Of a stretch of 64,000 bases of DNA, positions 62,267 to 64,000 are shown piece after piece (the first letter of the stretch is position 1; every line of letters begins with the position of its first letter). A program made the translations under genes and the position numbers. A model generated the notes under the pieces. That model ran no database searches, was not told the DNA's origin, and saw nothing but the letters and a program-made list of their open reading frames with translations. The DNA is from Rhizobium sp. (GTDB taxonomy: Bacteria > Pseudomonadota > Alphaproteobacteria > Rhizobiales > Rhizobiaceae), in assembly GCA_019739215.1 (NCBI GenBank), contig JAHHDR010000035.1, forward strand, positions 186,001 through 250,000. Direction: 5' to 3'.

Positions 62267-62601
62267 ACAACATCATCGAAATCGACGGAAACAAGGCGCA
62301 GGTGACGTTCGATCCCGAACTTGAACTGCTGAGAGGGGAGTTCCTCGGACTTTCGGGCGGTGCTGACTTCTATGCCGCTAGTGTTGCCGAACTGATGGAA
62401 GAGGGAAGGAAGTCGCTGGACGTCTATCTGGAAATGTGCCGAGAGAAGAAAATCGAACCCTTCAAGGCCTTTTCTGGCAAGTTCAACGTGCGACTTGATC
62501 CCACGTTGCATGAGGCGGCGGCCACCGCAGCCGCTGCCGAAAGAAAAAGTCTGAACGAGTGGGTTTCCGACGCGATCCGGCAGGCTACTGAGCGGGCTTG
62601 A
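62263..62601 (+). CDS. hicB: HicB-family antitoxin
   Basis: A 112-residue antitoxin. The N-terminal partial RNase-H-like fold includes VTFDPELELLRGEFLGLSGG and DFYAASVAELMEEGRKSLDV, and the C-terminus ends NVRLDPTLHEAAATAAAAE and RKSLNEWVSDAIRQA, a ribbon-helix-helix DNA-binding segment. It binds HicA and probably its own promoter. ATG 62263 overlaps the hicA stop. Confidence 0.9.
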   Translation: MNNIIEIDGNKAQVTFDPELELLRGEFLGLSGGADFYAASVAELMEEGRKSLDVYLEMCREKKIEPFKAFSGKFNVRLDPTLHEAAATAAAAERKSLNEWVSDAIRQATERA

Positions 62602-62602
62602 T

Positions 62603-64000
62603 TTACCGCCCCTCGCGCCACCATGTGCTGCCGATGGCGAGCGCCAGCAGGCCGAGTCCGAGGAAGCCGCCAAACAGCGGCAGCGTCGTGACGCCCTTGA
62701 GTTCGGTCTCGTCCGTCATGCGGACGACCAGGCGGTCGGGATCCTCGACGCGAACCTGGCCGCGAACGGTCAGGATCTGGGGGATTTCCACCGTCGCCCC
62801 GCCCTGGTCGAGCCGGCGGACGATGCCGCGGCTGTCCTGGGCCAGTGTCGCGACCTTCTCCGGCGTGGAGACCATCTCGCGGAACTCGGGGGCGTCGACG
62901 GCGCCGACATGGACCAGCGTCCTGAACTCGCCGTTAGAGACCTCATAGAGGCCGGTCGTCGATGTTTTCACCGTGGCAGTGAAGCGGCCGGGCTCGGTTT
63001 CCGCGAGAACGGCCTGGCTGGTCGTGCCATCGGGTGCGCGGAGCGCGGCGGGTGGGACTTCCTTGCCGAGCGTCTGGCGCATCACGACGATGTCGCGACC
63101 GACGGCGCGGGCGGTCAGTGCTTCTTCCTCGAGCGCAGGCTCCTTCATCAGCCAGTGGGCGATGCGGCGATAGAGGTCGACATGCGGGCCGCCGCCCTCG
63201 AAGCCACGCGCCCAGAGCCAGCCCTGATCCGACAGAAGCATGGCGACGCGGCCCTGCTCGGTGCGATCGAGGATCAGCAGCGGTCCCTTGTCGGCGCCCT
63301 CCATGACGATGTTGCCCGCAGGTTCGTTGACGCCCACCGAGCGGAACCAGCGGCCCCATTGCGGCGGCTCCAGGGCAGACCCGTCAAGGCCGCGCGTAAC
63401 GGGGTGGCGCTTGCCGAGTTCGGAAATGCGCGGATAGAAAGCTTTTTCGGTCATGGCGCCGGTCGGCATGACCGGCAGAACCGAGGCAAGCGGCGTGTAG
63501 GCGATCGATTCCGGCCCGGCATGTTCGGGACCGGAGACCAGCAGCAGAGCGCCACCCTCGCGAACATATTGGGCGATATTGTCGTAGTAGAGGATCGGCA
63601 GCACGCCGCGATGCTGGTAGCGGTCGAAGATGATCAGGTCGAAATCGCTGATCTTCTCGACGAAGAGCTCGCGGGTCGGGAAGGCGATCAGCGACAGTTC
63701 GTTGATCGGCGTGCCGTCCTGCTTTTCCGGCGGGCGCAGGATGGTGAAGTGGATGAGGTCGACCGAGGTGTCGGATTTCAAGAGGTTGCGCCAAGCGCGC
63801 TCGCCGGCATGCGGCTCGCCCGACACCAGGAGCACGCGCAGGTTTTCGCGGATGCCGTCGATGTTCTGGACGATGCGGTTGTTGACGGGTGTGACCTCGC
63901 CCGGAACCTCGGCGACCGACAGTTCGAGGATGTTGTTGCCGGCACGGGGCAGGCGGAAGCGGGCGACGCGGTTCTCTCCCGGCGTGACTTCGAGCCGGTT
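62603..64000 (-). CDS. Large membrane protein with glutamine-amidotransferase-like domain, 5' partial
   Basis: The C-terminal 465 codons of a larger protein; the frame is open to the window edge at 64000, so the start is outside. It contains a class-I glutamine-amidotransferase-like domain: FDLIIFDRYQHRGVLPILYY and GGALLLVSGPEHAGPESIAY, but the catalytic Cys-His pair is not visible. Further on are RRIAHWLMKEPALEEEALTA and a C-terminal membrane helix (PLFGGFLGLGLLALAIGSTW). Such proteins often lie next to MoxR/DUF58 genes, which would be beyond the window. The stop is 1 base after hicB on the other strand. Confidence 0.8.
   Translation of the reverse strand, partial: NRLEVTPGENRVARFRLPRAGNNILELSVAEVPGEVTPVNNRIVQNIDGIRENLRVLLVSGEPHAGERAWRNLLKSDTSVDLIHFTILRPPEKQDGTPINELSLIAFPTRELFVEKISDFDLIIFDRYQHRGVLPILYYDNIAQYVREGGALLLVSGPEHAGPESIAYTPLASVLPVMPTGAMTEKAFYPRISELGKRHPVTRGLDGSALEPPQWGRWFRSVGVNEPAGNIVMEGADKGPLLILDRTEQGRVAMLLSDQGWLWARGFEGGGPHVDLYRRIAHWLMKEPALEEEALTARAVGRDIVVMRQTLGKEVPPAALRAPDGTTSQAVLAETEPGRFTATVKTSTTGLYEVSNGEFRTLVHVGAVDAPEFREMVSTPEKVATLAQDSRGIVRRLDQGGATVEIPQILTVRGQVRVEDPDRLVVRMTDETELKGVTTLPLFGGFLGLGLLALAIGSTWWREGR

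Noticed and set aside
1..64000. CRISPR arrays, tRNA, rRNA, insertion sequences, prophage
   Set aside because: No regularly spaced direct repeats, tRNA/rRNA signatures, transposase or phage genes were seen.

Overview
The window is a high-GC chromosomal segment of an alphaproteobacterium, most likely a member of the Rhizobiales (Rhizobiaceae-like). The best indicators are the fused anthranilate synthase trpE(G) behind a WWW-containing trp leader peptide, a choXWV-type choline ABC transporter, a NolR-like ArsR regulator, and a leuA of the long type. No rRNA, tRNA or CRISPR array was recognised. A partial VOC-family gene opens the window and a partial membrane-protein gene closes it.

Region 1 (1-14.6 kb) is a purine-catabolism block: a glutathione S-transferase, xdhABC (xanthine dehydrogenase; xdhB carries one frameshift), puuD (membrane cytochrome-type urate oxidase), guaD (guanine deaminase) and ade (adenine deaminase). 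Together they would take adenine and guanine through hypoxanthine/xanthine to urate and 5-hydroxyisourate. Two unrelated sulfotransferase genes sit inside the block, and a vapB with a 23-codon vapC stump marks an old toxin-antitoxin insertion.

Region 2 (14.6-19.3 kb) has a TetR/MFS divergent pair with three identical-core operators, a secreted pentapeptide-repeat protein and an omega-amino-acid aminotransferase. Region 3 (19.3-27.8 kb) is the most interesting part: a minus-strand operon encoding a coiled-coil protein, an SPFH (prohibitin-like) membrane protein, an uncharacterised 382-residue protein, an AAA ATPase, a DUF6638-like protein and a DUF2333 membrane protein. It looks like a membrane-scaffold/ATPase machine of unknown job. 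It has been interrupted by a RelE/XRE toxin-antitoxin pair and by a 167-bp palindromic repeat.

Region 4 (28-36.3 kb) holds a cytochrome c, tdk, a choXWV operon carrying about a dozen single-base indels, a HugZ-like flavin/heme protein, the NolR-like regulator, UPF0114, a secreted ClpP-fold protein and a bestrophin. Region 5 (36.4-43.1 kb) has fhs, an extensin-like protein with a possible ATT start, an RTX serralysin-type protease, and the trp leader/attenuator with trpE(G).

Region 6 (43.1-53.3 kb) starts with a lower-GC two-gene PIN-domain module and continues with a CDF cation exporter, DUF2076, HupE/UreJ, a ClpP paralogue, an alpha/beta hydrolase, BenE, a small EamA-like protein and leuA with a leucine-rich leader peptide. 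Region 7 (53.3-64 kb) carries a CHAD/CYTH pair, an ECF sigma/anti-sigma pair, a secreted TPR protein, a CerR-type TetR regulator, a metallophosphoesterase, a Nudix protein, a homocysteine S-methyltransferase-like protein, a glutathionyl-hydroquinone reductase, a GNAT, hicAB, and the C-terminal part of a large membrane protein.

Most of the window is ordinary rhizobial chromosome. The departures are the toxin-antitoxin modules (vapB, relE/xre, PIN pair, hicAB), the palindromic repeat, and the frameshift-dense cho operon, which is either decaying or badly sequenced.
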